In this document: positions 33,415 to 40,968 of the stretch, in pieces
Numbering within the stretch: position 1 is the first letter of the stretch
Layout: each line of letters begins with the position of its first letter
NCBI GenBank assembly: GCA_902806095.1
Contig: CADCVF010000036.1
Location: 41,969 to 105,968, forward strand
Length of the DNA: 64,000 bases
Origin: an uncultured Rubrobacteraceae bacterium
GTDB lineage: Bacteria > Actinomycetota > Rubrobacteria > Rubrobacterales > Rubrobacteraceae
Reading direction: 5' to 3'
Position numbers and translations under genes: made by a program
Notes under the pieces: model-generated
The model's database searches: none
What the model was told of the DNA's origin: nothing
What the model saw: only the letters and a program-made list of their open reading frames with translations

Positions 33415-34011
33415 TCAATGCCGGAGCCCGCGTCTTGCCCGCTGAAGATCCCCGGGCGAGTTGACGTTCACCAGCAGAAGGCTGGGGTCCCCGAAACGCC
33501 GTAACTCCACTTCGACATAATCGACCTCGTCAACCCCTTCCAGGAACCCTTTCACAGCCCGCGCCCCGCCGTCGAGATCCGTCTCTATACGTGGCAGCAG
33601 CGCCCTAGCGTAGGCGGCACAGAGCGGGTGCGTTCTGCCCCTGTATCGCGGGACCACGGCCACAACTCTGCTCCTGTCGAGACGTTTGAGTAGATAATCC
33701 ACCATGCTCCGGGTCAAGAAAGGCATGTCACCGGCTGCGACGAAGGTTAGTGGGTGGCGTGCGGAGGCGAGGCCGGCCTCCATGCCGGCCAGTGGGCCAA
33801 GTCCGCCAGGTCGCTCGCCGGTGACGTACCTGACTCCTTCGAGCCTTGCACCGCCATCTCCGACCACGAGTACTTCCTGGCAGCAGCCTGCGAGCACGTC
33901 TCTGACACGTTCGATCAGGGGCACCCCCTCGACCTCCAGGGAGAGCTTCTCGCGTCCCATCCTGCGGCTGGCGCCACCGGCGAGTATTATGCCCGAGGCC
34001 GGACGGCTCAG
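33415..34011 (-). CDS. mobA: Molybdenum cofactor guanylyltransferase, probable CTG start
   Basis: Adds GMP to molybdopterin cofactor. About 198 residues. The GTP-binding loop GIILAGGASRRMGREKL is required in this family, but it begins upstream of the ORF-track ATG at 33960 and no ATG/GTG/TTG is in frame before it. CTG 34011 overlaps the PrsW stop (CTGA), giving (M)SRPASGIILAGGASRRMG, so a CTG start with translational coupling is the best reading; the ATA codons closer to the motif lack any ribosome site. Later motifs: ERPGGLGPLAGMEAGLASA, VAAGDMPFLTRSMVDYLL and HPLCAAYARALLP. Confidence 0.85.
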   Translation of the reverse strand: MSRPASGIILAGGASRRMGREKLSLEVEGVPLIERVRDVLAGCCQEVLVVGDGGARLEGVRYVTGERPGGLGPLAGMEAGLASARHPLTFVAAGDMPFLTRSMVDYLLKRLDRSRVVAVVPRYRGRTHPLCAAYARALLPRIETDLDGGARAVKGFLEGVDEVDYVEVELRRFGDPSLLLVNVNSPGDLQRARRGLRH

Positions 34012-34997
34012 AAGACCGCCCGAACGGTCGCTTTCTCTCTCAAGTCGAGGATTTTGCGGCGGAGCAATCTGACGCGATCCATGCTGCCGGGACTGCCAGT
34101 TCGGCGGGCGAGGCGTTTCGCGAGGGCCAGGTCAACGGCGGTGGCGTGCAGTCTGCGGACCCTGAACCAAGTCATTAGGTTTCCCGTAAAGACCAGTCCT
34201 AGATAGTAGCCCGTCCTTCGGAAGTAGCTAGGGAGCATGGCGTATTCTTGCGAGGTGATCGTCCCTTGCGGAACCTCATCCCGAAGCTCTTCGCGTATAG
34301 CGCGTCGCTCGACGGCGAGCCACACGATGATTACCACGACGTAGACGAGGATTACGCAGAACAACACCAGGTAGCCGATGGGGCCGAACACGGTGGCCGT
34401 AAAGTTGAAAGCCGCGTGCAACACTATCGCCCCGAGGAGACCGAGCACGGGCAGGATGCCCTTGAGCATTCTGTTGTTGACCAAGGGTACGAGGCCGATA
34501 CCGATCCCCGTAAGCGAGGTGAAAGACGCGTGGGCGAAACCACCGAAGATCCTGCGAACGATGAACGTCTCAGGACCGAACTGTAGACCGTAGAGCAGAT
34601 CTTCAGCGATGGCGAAGCCGAAACCGACTGCCGAACCGTAGACGATACCGTCCATCACACCGGCGAACTCGACCAAACCGCTCCTACGGCGCGCGAGATA
34701 GGCGATAAAGAAGATCAAGAGCAGAGCGGCACCCTTGGAGCACTCTTCGACTACGGGCGCCTCGACTACAGCGGTGAAAAAGCTGGCGGTCTTCACGCTC
34801 GTCACGGAGCTGAGCGTGAGCTGGAAGAGCGTGTTGAAGACTAGTGAGACCGTCGTAGCCACGGTGAACCCCCACACGAAAACAGGTATCACGTAGCGTA
34901 GCGGCTCCCGCTCGTAGAGGTCTATTGCCCGGATAAAGAGGAGGTAGATCACGGCTTGCAGGATGCCGAGCCAGATCAGGGAACCGCTCAGGCTCAC
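34008..34997 (-). CDS. PrsW-family intramembrane metalloprotease
   Basis: 329 residues, eight or so membrane helices. Glutamic-type protease signature motifs are present: VVEECSKGAALL (EExxK, near 83), AVGFGFAIAEDLLYG (near 127), GGFAHASFTSLTGIGIG (near 150) and LLGAIVLHAAFNF (near 192). PrsW proteases cleave membrane anti-sigma factors; the RskA-type anti-sigma at 19.5-20.1 kb is a possible client. GTG start at 34997. First gene of the long minus-strand string leading to the cobalamin genes. Confidence 0.88.
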   Translation of the reverse strand: MSLSGSLIWLGILQAVIYLLFIRAIDLYEREPLRYVIPVFVWGFTVATTVSLVFNTLFQLTLSSVTSVKTASFFTAVVEAPVVEECSKGAALLLIFFIAYLARRRSGLVEFAGVMDGIVYGSAVGFGFAIAEDLLYGLQFGPETFIVRRIFGGFAHASFTSLTGIGIGLVPLVNNRMLKGILPVLGLLGAIVLHAAFNFTATVFGPIGYLVLFCVILVYVVVIIVWLAVERRAIREELRDEVPQGTITSQEYAMLPSYFRRTGYYLGLVFTGNLMTWFRVRRLHATAVDLALAKRLARRTGSPGSMDRVRLLRRKILDLREKATVRAVF

Positions 34998-35080
34998 GAG
35001 GCTGGCCGTCCGGAGAATGACATGGTCCGCAGTATACCCGCTCCTGATAAAATACCTCTGTCCGTACCGGAAGGAGAGGA

Positions 35081-35575
35081 TTGGACAGGGACCTCCAAGA
35101 CCGCGACTCCATACCGGCGGCCCTGCGTCACCTGACCCACGGGGTCTACGTGATGGGAACGCGCCGCGGCCGCCAGTCCAACGCTATGACGGCGTCTTGG
35201 GTGATGCAGACCTCCGAACGTCCGCCATGCCTGGCGGTCGCCGTCAGGAGCGACCGTTACACACACGACATCACCCTCGAGAGCGAGACCTTCGCCCTTA
35301 GCGTCCTACGCGAGGATCAGGTAGACGTTGCGACCCACTTCGCGGACACGAGCGGCGAGTACCACGACAAGCTCCAGGGCATCCCCTACGGCCTAACGCC
35401 TGGGGGCTCGCCTTTCCTTCTAGACTGCCTGGCCTACCTCGACTGCAAGGTCATTGACAGGGCCCGCGCGGGCGACCACACTCTGGTCGTCGGCGAGGTC
35501 ACCGCAAGCGACACCCTCGACGAGAGCTACCCCCTGATCTACGACCCCGGCGAGTACGAAGGGGCCCTCCGGTAG
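35081..35575 (+). CDS. Flavin reductase-like FMN-binding protein
   Basis: 164 residues; TTG 35081 follows GGAGAGGA. Flavin-reductase-like split barrel: LRHLTHGVYVMGTRRGRQSNAMTASWVMQTSERPPCLAVAVR at the N-terminus, HFADTSGEYHDKLQGIPY near 87 and CKVIDRARAGDHTLVVGEVTASD near 125. It should bind FMN and may reduce it with NAD(P)H or serve as electron-transfer flavoprotein; partner unknown. A -10-like TAAAAT lies at 35048-35053. Cytoplasmic. Confidence 0.85.
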   Translation: MDRDLQDRDSIPAALRHLTHGVYVMGTRRGRQSNAMTASWVMQTSERPPCLAVAVRSDRYTHDITLESETFALSVLREDQVDVATHFADTSGEYHDKLQGIPYGLTPGGSPFLLDCLAYLDCKVIDRARAGDHTLVVGEVTASDTLDESYPLIYDPGEYEGALR

Positions 35576-35619
35576 GCGGACAAAGAGCCCGATGCGGCGT
35601 GAGATCCAGCCGCTCCTGG

Positions 35620-35625
35620 TATGAT
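35620..35625 (+). promoter_or_regulatory. -10 box of the glutaredoxin gene
   Basis: TATGAT lies 43 bases before the glutaredoxin ATG in an AT-rich stretch containing AGATCAGATCT. No convincing -35 box; call rests on the hexamer and position. Confidence 0.45.
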
Positions 35626-35667
35626 ATATTCGAGAGATCAGATCTATCTAATATCGGGAGGTGTGCT

Positions 35668-35916
35668 ATGGATGCTACCCTACAGAAGACAGGCATAAGA
35701 CTTTACACGGGCGACTACTGCCCTTTCTGCAGACGGGTAAAGAACGAGCTCGAGCGGCTCGGGCTCGAGTATGAGACCGTCGACGCCGACGCGGACATGC
35801 GCGAGGAGGTCATCCGGCTCTCGGGACAGCGGGCGATCCCGATCCTCACCATCGGCGACGAGGTGCTCGTCGACTCCTCTAACATAATCCGTCAGCTCCG
35901 CAGCCGTTACGCCTAA
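35668..35916 (+). CDS. Glutaredoxin-like thiol reductase
   Basis: 82 residues from ATG 35668 with GGGAGG upstream. Thioredoxin fold with the dithiol site YCPFC at about 17-21, cis-Pro region RAIPILTIGDEVLVDSSN near 56-72. The CPFC motif and size fit a small glutaredoxin/NrdH-like protein, or a mycoredoxin substitute in an actinomycete. Reduces disulfides in the cytoplasm. Convergent with the next gene. Confidence 0.9.
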   Translation: MDATLQKTGIRLYTGDYCPFCRRVKNELERLGLEYETVDADADMREEVIRLSGQRAIPILTIGDEVLVDSSNIIRQLRSRYA

Positions 35917-35931
35917 GCCTCGCGGGGCTTC

Positions 35932-36753
35932 TCATCCCCCGTCCCACTGTTCGAGTACATACTCGGCGTAGAAAGCCAGGGACTCCTCGGGTCCGTATTC
36001 GAGGAAAGCCCTGGCTTTGCCGACGGGATCGAGTACGAACTCCCCTATCTCGACGATGGGTCCTTCTCCCCACTCCTGGTGTGGGCGCCATACACCGGGT
36101 GGGCTGACGTTGCGGCGGATGGTCTCGCCCAGGAAGCATCCGAGCCCGGCCACGAGCCCGCTGGAGAGCGGCGGGCTGTTCTGGGCTTCGTCGCCTTCGA
36201 GCGCGGCGATGAGTAGCTCTTCGACAAGCGGGAGGTACCCCGGCTCGTAGTCGAGGTCGACGCCCCAGTGGTTGCTCCCGACTTCCCGGAAGAGGCCTGC
36301 GCACACCTCGGGCCGGTCCGGTGTGAGCCGCGCGAGATCGAGCTGCAGCAGCGCAGCCGGCGACGTGCCGAAGAAGAATTCGATCTCGGGGGGCACGGGG
36401 TAGCCGCTCAGTATCTCCAGTCCCGCCTCGGCATGCTCCGAACTCCGCAGAATAGCAGCTTTGTCGAGCGCCTCGACCGCCTTGCGGTCGTCCCACGGCC
36501 CGGTCGCGACCTCGACGAAGAAATCCCTGTCATCCTGGCGCAAGTATATGGGAAGGACCACCCTTCCGAGCGGAGACTCGATCTCTTTGAAGAGCTCGAG
36601 GATCCTGCCCCCCCGCTCTTCCAACTCCCCTGCCACCCGGAGGATCGTAGCCGGGCGGGCGGCGTCGCGCCCTATCTTTATGGGATCCGTATGCTCCTCA
36701 GGAGCTTGCGCAACGCCTTCTTCGGGCGTCGCTTCTTCGTCTCTCCAGGTCAT
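35932..36753 (-). CDS. Conserved hypothetical protein
   Basis: About 273 residues from ATG 36753, nine bases after GGGGAGG. Acidic and soluble; no membrane segment. Segments such as LPIYLRQDDRDFFVEVATGPWDD, GSNHWGVDLDYEPGYLPLVEELLIAALEG and LGCFLGETIRRNVSP show the alternation expected of an alpha/beta fold, but I recognise no family or catalytic motif. Divergent from the histidine phosphatase gene. Confidence 0.65.
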   Translation of the reverse strand: MTWRDEEATPEEGVAQAPEEHTDPIKIGRDAARPATILRVAGELEERGGRILELFKEIESPLGRVVLPIYLRQDDRDFFVEVATGPWDDRKAVEALDKAAILRSSEHAEAGLEILSGYPVPPEIEFFFGTSPAALLQLDLARLTPDRPEVCAGLFREVGSNHWGVDLDYEPGYLPLVEELLIAALEGDEAQNSPPLSSGLVAGLGCFLGETIRRNVSPPGVWRPHQEWGEGPIVEIGEFVLDPVGKARAFLEYGPEESLAFYAEYVLEQWDGG

Positions 36754-36844
36754 CCCGGCAAGCCTCCCCATCGAACCACGAACCCGAAGATTCTAGCATC
36801 GGCGAAGATTTGCCGGAAGCGCCTCCATACACTACCCTTACCCG

Positions 36845-37498
36845 ATGCCGGAACTACAAGAGATACTCCTGGTGCGTCACGGACAGTCCACGGCGAACGC
36901 GAAAGGCATCTGGCAGGGCCAGATGGAGTTTCCGCTCTCGGAGAGAGGCAGGGTCCAGGCCGGCCTTGCGGGACGCAGTCTCTCCGGCCAGCCGTTCGAA
37001 GGCCTCTACTCCAGCCCGCTCTCTCGCGCTTTCGAGACCGCAGAGATTATCCGCGACCGTACGGGAGTCGCAAGGGACGTCGTCGCTTGCGACGGTCTGA
37101 TCGAGAGGCGCGGAGGCATCCTAGAAGGCCACACTTGGGTCGAGCAGGAGCAGCAAAACCCCGAGCTGGCAAAGAAGTTCCTCGCGATCCCTGAGGAGGA
37201 ACGCTGGGAGCTTGTCGGCGCAGAGACAGACGAGGAGGTCATCGCGAGGTTCGAAGAGGCCCTCTCTTCCATCCGCGCCCTCCACCCCGACGGTGCGCGC
37301 ATCGTCGTAGTCTCGCACGGGGGGGTGATGCGGGCGTTTCTCATGAAACGCTTCGGGCCCGAGATACTGCCTGGCGCGCAGCGGGCGGCCAACGCTTCGA
37401 TCACACGCCTGCAATGGGGCGCCACAGGGCCGCGCCTGCTCGAGGTGGCCTCGACGGCCCATCTCACCGAAGATCCAGGCCCCTCTACCGTAGAATAA
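36845..37498 (+). CDS. Histidine phosphatase family protein (phosphoglycerate-mutase-like)
   Basis: 217 residues. The phospho-His motif LVRHGQSTANAKGIWQG lies near 9-25 (RHG), the second catalytic region is SSPLSRAFETAEII near 56, Glu in GLIERRGGILEG near 87 and the final VVVSHGGVMRAFL near 153. These are broad-specificity phosphatases acting on sugar phosphates or nucleotides. No ribosome site is seen upstream of ATG; TACACT about 12 bases upstream suggests a short or absent leader. Octamer repeats and a terminator hairpin follow. Confidence 0.88.
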   Translation: MPELQEILLVRHGQSTANAKGIWQGQMEFPLSERGRVQAGLAGRSLSGQPFEGLYSSPLSRAFETAEIIRDRTGVARDVVACDGLIERRGGILEGHTWVEQEQQNPELAKKFLAIPEEERWELVGAETDEEVIARFEEALSSIRALHPDGARIVVVSHGGVMRAFLMKRFGPEILPGAQRAANASITRLQWGATGPRLLEVASTAHLTEDPGPSTVE

Positions 37499-37575
37499 TC
37501 CAGGCCAGGGAGTCCAAAGCTATACGCATATATATCGGACACTCGCCAATCACGTCCTAAGATCGAGAACAAGAA

Positions 37576-37615
37576 GCTGGCAAGCTGAAGTGTTGACTTG
37601 CTGAAATGCTTGCAA
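37576..37615. repeat. GCTGA-octamer element, copy 4 (five units in phase)
   Basis: Five consecutive 8-bp units: GCTGGCAA, GCTGAAGT, GTTGACTT, GCTGAAAT, GCTTGCAA. The last unit runs straight into the terminator hairpin at 37610-37638. Located between convergent genes. Confidence 0.85.
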
Positions 37616-37638
37616 AGAGGTTCAAAACCTCTTTGCAA
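37610..37638. terminator. Hairpin between histidine phosphatase and cold-shock genes
   Basis: TTGCAAAGAGGTT pairs exactly with AACCTCTTTGCAA around CAA; 13-bp stem, between convergent genes, two bases from the cold-shock gene stop. Confidence 0.75.
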
Positions 37639-37639
37639 C

Positions 37640-38272
37640 CTAGCCTAGAGTCCGGACGCTTCGTGCGTTCGGGCCCCGGTCGTTACGACCGACTTCGTAC
37701 TCTACTTCTCCGCTGGGAGAGAGTTCCGAAGGGTCACCCTGTACTTCAGAATGATGGACGAAGAGATCGTCGCCCGTGGGTCGCACCAGGAAACCATAAC
37801 CTTTCTCCGCGTCGAACCACTTGACGCGCCCCCGCTCGCGTGGCAGCCCGGAGGCCTCGTCGTCATCGAAAGTCCCGTCGAGGGTAGCCACAGATGTCGC
37901 GGGGTCGTCTGCAGACCTCGCCTCTCCCCCTTCGGCCTCGAGCACTATAGAGTCTTCTGCCACCTTCACGACGACGGCCTCCACCCCTGCCCAGTACTCC
38001 TTCCAGATCGGGTCATCCGCGATGGAAGGGTCGAGCCACAGGCCCCAGCCGTCGCGTTCGCCGTGATCGAGAACGCCTTCGAAGACGCTCGCGGGCTCAC
38101 GAGGCCCGCGTTCACGACGGTAGATATCGTTGCGCGAGCGGAAAGATTGTACCGAGGAGGCGCTGGTGCCGAGGGCGTCTGCGATCCAGTCGTCCGTCTT
38201 GCCCGTATCCACCCACTCCCTGATACGCTCCATGTGAGGCTTCAACGCTATGCGCTTTCTGGAGTCTGCCAT
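37640..38272 (-). CDS. HTH-like protein with C-terminal cold-shock domain
   Basis: About 210 residues from ATG 38272 (AAGGAG upstream). N-terminal third: basic helix-turn-helix-like segment KPHMERIREWVDTGKTDDWIADALGTSASSVQSFRSRNDIY (about 10-50). The middle is acidic with no known motif. The last 66 residues are a cold-shock domain: GRVKWFDAEKGYGFLVRP (RNP1 as KGYGFL) and DLFVHHSEVQG (RNP2 as LFVHHS). Single-strand nucleic-acid binding plus a DNA-binding-like head suggests an RNA/DNA regulator. The fusion is uncommon; free cold-shock proteins are about 67 residues. Ends two bases from a terminator hairpin. Confidence 0.8.
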   Translation of the reverse strand: MADSRKRIALKPHMERIREWVDTGKTDDWIADALGTSASSVQSFRSRNDIYRRERGPREPASVFEGVLDHGERDGWGLWLDPSIADDPIWKEYWAGVEAVVVKVAEDSIVLEAEGGEARSADDPATSVATLDGTFDDDEASGLPRERGRVKWFDAEKGYGFLVRPTGDDLFVHHSEVQGDPSELSPSGEVEYEVGRNDRGPNARSVRTLG

Positions 38273-38493
38273 GCTAACGCCTGCTCCTTCTTCGAACCCG
38301 TTCTGGTAGATGCTGCGCTGAGCGGTTGCTAGACGAGTTATTGTTGGTAATTCCTCCGGCCATTCTACCATTTCTCCGGGCTTGCGGGAGCCTTCGGGCC
38401 TGCCCGTCTGTTCACCGTCGGCGGTACAAGCGGTGCCTGCGAAGGCAGGCTCGGGCACGGAGGGCCCAAGCCAGGGTCATCGCGGCCCGTCCG

Positions 38494-38512
38494 GCGGGCT
38501 GACTAGTCCGCG
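38494..38512. repeat. Degenerate TCAGC octamer at a gene end
   Basis: Minus strand reads ...GAC TAG TCAGCC CGCC: the stop codon of the upstream gene is part of TAGTCAGC, followed by GC-rich sequence as in copy 3. Confidence 0.45.
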
Positions 38513-39288
38513 GGACTCGGCTTCTCCTCGGCTGCCGCTCCACCCTCCGATGGGACACCCTCCTCAGGCTCTGCGGTCTCGCACGGCGGTTCGGGAAAGT
38601 CGTCGAAACCGTCACGGCCGAGGTCCTCGAGCATCTCCCCGACGATCGGAGCGGGAAGCTCGAGATGCAGGGCGAGTCCCTCCGCGTGGGCGAGGGCCTC
38701 GTATGCGTCCCCCTCGTAGCCGAGGACACGGAGTACCCTGAAGACGTTCTCGGTAGGCACGAGGGTATTGCCGCCGGCCGCCACGCGAAGGTACTGGAAG
38801 AGCGTAAGGTCGAGGCCACCGACCACCCCGACCACAGGCTCGGTCTCGTGAATGCGACGCCTTACGAAGAGGCGTGTATCGTAGCCATCGGCCCAGCGTC
38901 TTGCGACCTCACGCTCGTCCACGTAGTTGTACTGGGCCACCCTGTGCTGGAACTGCCCGAGCAGCCTGCCCGTAAGGACGCGGAGATTCTCGTCCCCGAA
39001 GAACCAGCCGTCGCCCTCGACGCTCATTATGGCGCTCGCACGGGGGATGGTCAGCGGATCTTCCTCATCCTCGAACGTCTCGCGGAACTCGCGGACCATC
39101 CCGCGGATCTCATCCTCACTACGTTCGCTCTTCTTGAGTGCGGTCTCATAGACCATCAGCGCGGGTTCGAGGCGTTCCCTAGAGATCTCGTCGAACCTTT
39201 GCGCCGCCCTCTCGAGACGCCTGTCGTAGTCCTCTAGGTTCCTGATCTTCCAGGCCGCTTCGCTGAGCCTATCCGCTAACTCGACCAT
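38503..39288 (-). CDS. Conserved hypothetical protein, helical, acidic tail
   Basis: About 261 residues from ATG 39288, preceded by GAGGAGAG. Residues 1-85 are strongly helical and charged (LSEAAWKIRNLEDYDRRLERAAQRFDEISRERL). The middle holds a distinctive block DGWFFGDENLRVLTGRLLGQFQHRVAQYNYVDEREVARRW, then VVGGLDLTLFQYLRVAAGG. The last 30 residues are Glu/Pro/Ala-rich and disordered-looking. I do not recognise it. The stop TAG lies in a TAGTCAGC octamer, so the tail abuts repeat DNA. It sits between a HARE-HTH and an HTH/cold-shock gene on the same strand. Confidence 0.65.
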   Translation of the reverse strand: MVELADRLSEAAWKIRNLEDYDRRLERAAQRFDEISRERLEPALMVYETALKKSERSEDEIRGMVREFRETFEDEEDPLTIPRASAIMSVEGDGWFFGDENLRVLTGRLLGQFQHRVAQYNYVDEREVARRWADGYDTRLFVRRRIHETEPVVGVVGGLDLTLFQYLRVAAGGNTLVPTENVFRVLRVLGYEGDAYEALAHAEGLALHLELPAPIVGEMLEDLGRDGFDDFPEPPCETAEPEEGVPSEGGAAAEEKPSPAD

Positions 39289-39339
39289 GGTCTCTCCTCG
39301 GCTCTCAAAGAATAGTTCTCCGCAATATAGCATGGAAGC

Positions 39340-39427
39340 ACTTCAGCGAGTCAGCATTTCAGCTTATGATTCTCGTTTACTGTCGAATGTGCGATTCAAG
39401 GGAGGTCGATACCCTCTGCAAATCGGC
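39340..39427. repeat. TCAGC-octamer element, copy 5, plus ~65-bp element copy B
   Basis: ACTTCAGC, GAGTCAGC, ATTTCAGC in phase at 39340-39363, followed by about 65 bp matching 13582-13650 with scattered mismatches (CGAATG-GCG-TTC, GGTCGA-ACCC, TGCA-ATCG). The block ends one base before the HARE-HTH stop codon. Confidence 0.65.
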
Positions 39428-39428
39428 T

Positions 39429-39653
39429 TTAGAACGCTCTCTTCAGTCCGTAGACGCCGGGTGCTGACTGGAAGAATAGCGTATCCGGATTGTCCCTGAC
39501 GTCCACGGAGAGCCTCGCCCTCATCGTGTTCTGGGGCGTACGGCCCGCGCTCTGCAAGTATCCTGACTGCAGTGCGATCTCCGTTATATCCGTGTAGTGG
39601 AGAGGATGGCCGACCTCCTCGAGGACCTCCCGCGCGGCGGCCTTGAAGTCCAC
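39429..39653 (-). CDS. Stand-alone HARE-HTH domain protein
   Basis: 74 residues from GTG 39653. The whole protein is one HARE-HTH winged helix: MDFKAAAREVLEEVGHPLHYTDITEIALQSG, then RARLSVDVRDNPDTLFFQSAPGVYGLK. This domain also forms the N-terminus of RNA-polymerase delta subunit and occurs in restriction and chromatin proteins. Here it stands alone 14 bases after pheA and is probably co-transcribed. Likely a DNA- or polymerase-binding module of unknown role. Confidence 0.85.
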   Translation of the reverse strand: MDFKAAAREVLEEVGHPLHYTDITEIALQSGYLQSAGRTPQNTMRARLSVDVRDNPDTLFFQSAPGVYGLKRAF

Positions 39654-39667
39654 GCCGTCTCGGGCCG

Positions 39668-40810
39668 TCAGGCTACTTCAGGAGAGACTGCGGGGTAGGC
39701 TCCGATCAGGCCTACGTAAGGGCAGTGCTCCTCGAGAGCTTGGAGGGCGTGCTTTACTCTATCCTCCTCGGGGTGACCGAGGAAGTCTGCGAAGAACACG
39801 TAGGTCCAGGCCCGCTTGCGGCTCGGGCGGCTCTCGATGCGGGTAAGGTTGATACCCTCCTCAGCGAAAGCCGAGAGCGCGTCCTTGAGAACGCCGGGGC
39901 GGTCCTTGACGGAGAATACGACGCTCGTCTTGTCCTTGCCGGTACGCGCGGACCACGTGCGCCCGAGCACGATAAAGCGCGTGGTGTTCGCGCGGGCGTC
40001 CTGGATATTGCGCGCCAGGACCGTCAGACCGTGGGCGCCGGCCGCCAGAACGCTGCCTATTGCGGCCACCCCTGGCTCGACAGCCGCCCGGCGGGCCGCC
40101 TCCGCCGTTGAATCCACCTCATCCAGGCGTGCTCCCGGAAGCTCGCGCCTGAGCCAGCTCGCGGCTTGGGCCAGGGCCATCGGATGCGAGCACACCAGGC
40201 TCACCCTCTCCATTGACTGTTCTCTGGAGATCAGGTTCTGGGAGACGGGCAGGTAAACCTCCCCGCATATTTTCAAGGGGCTGTTCATCAGCTCGTCCAG
40301 TGTGTGGGTCACGGCGCCTTCCATCGAGTTCTCGACAGGCACGACGCCGTGTTCGACCTCCCGGCGCTCGACCCTGGCGAAGACCTCAGCGACCGTCGTC
40401 TGCGGATCGAGCTCGATGCTCGCGCCGAACGAACGCAGGGCGGCCTCGTGTGTGAACGTCGCTTCAGGCCCGAGGTAAGCGACCTTGAGGCGGGCCTCGA
40501 GCGAGATGGAAGAGGAGATGATCTCACGGAACACGGCCTGGAGTCCAGGCTTGGGGAATTTCCCATCGCCCAGCGCTGCGACACGGTCGAGGACGGCCCG
40601 CTCTCTGGCAGGGGCGTAGGCCGCCAGGCCGTTCTCGTGCTTGATCTCACCTATCCTTCGCGCCAGCCAGGCACGCCTGTCGAGCAGGCGTACGATCTCC
40701 TCGTCCACCGAGTCTATCCCCAGGCGCAATGCCTCCATCTCGCCCTGGGGCGCCTCTCCTGATTCAGCGAGACGAGCATCTTCTCTATCTGGTAAGTTGG
40801 ACTGAGTCAT
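39668..40810 (-). CDS. pheA: Chorismate mutase / prephenate dehydratase (P-protein)
   Basis: Bifunctional enzyme of phenylalanine synthesis, 380 residues. N-terminal AroQ chorismate mutase (about 25-105): LRLGIDSVDEEIVRLLDRRAWLARRIGEIK. Prephenate dehydratase (about 108-290): VAYLGPEATFTHEAALRSFG, GVVPVENSMEGAVTHTLDEL, and NTTRFIVLG near 278. C-terminal ACT domain (about 300-375): TSVVFSVKDRPGVLKDALSAFAEEGINLTRIESRPSRK, which binds Phe for feedback inhibition (ESRP motif). An AUG at 40810 has AGGAG ten bases upstream. Followed by the HARE-HTH gene. Confidence 0.95.
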   Translation of the reverse strand: MTQSNLPDREDARLAESGEAPQGEMEALRLGIDSVDEEIVRLLDRRAWLARRIGEIKHENGLAAYAPARERAVLDRVAALGDGKFPKPGLQAVFREIISSSISLEARLKVAYLGPEATFTHEAALRSFGASIELDPQTTVAEVFARVERREVEHGVVPVENSMEGAVTHTLDELMNSPLKICGEVYLPVSQNLISREQSMERVSLVCSHPMALAQAASWLRRELPGARLDEVDSTAEAARRAAVEPGVAAIGSVLAAGAHGLTVLARNIQDARANTTRFIVLGRTWSARTGKDKTSVVFSVKDRPGVLKDALSAFAEEGINLTRIESRPSRKRAWTYVFFADFLGHPEEDRVKHALQALEEHCPYVGLIGAYPAVSPEVA

Positions 40811-40968
40811 GACGTGTGTGATCTCCTGTCGAAATGTTGTTAGGATGCGGATCAGGAGGAGCGCACTCGCGCCTCAGGAACGGGAGCGCCCCTCCCGGAT
40901 AAATCGCCGCGGTGCCGTAAGCTGGTGGTGCATAGGCCTGGCAAATTACCAGAGGGGTGCGGCCTTTG

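Noticed and set aside
35915-35931. GCGGGGCTTCTCATC shared by 31264 and 35922
   Set aside because: A 15-base identity, each lying at the end of a coding frame with a GATGAGAAGCCCCGC codon run; likely coincidence.
37576-37615. Possible CRISPR array in phased octamers
   Set aside because: Period is 8 bp with no unique spacers and no cas genes in the window.
40811-40968. T-box-like GGCACCGCGG upstream of pheA
   Set aside because: Only 158 bases are available between uppP and pheA, the AGGGTGGTACCGCG consensus is not present and no specifier stem is visible.
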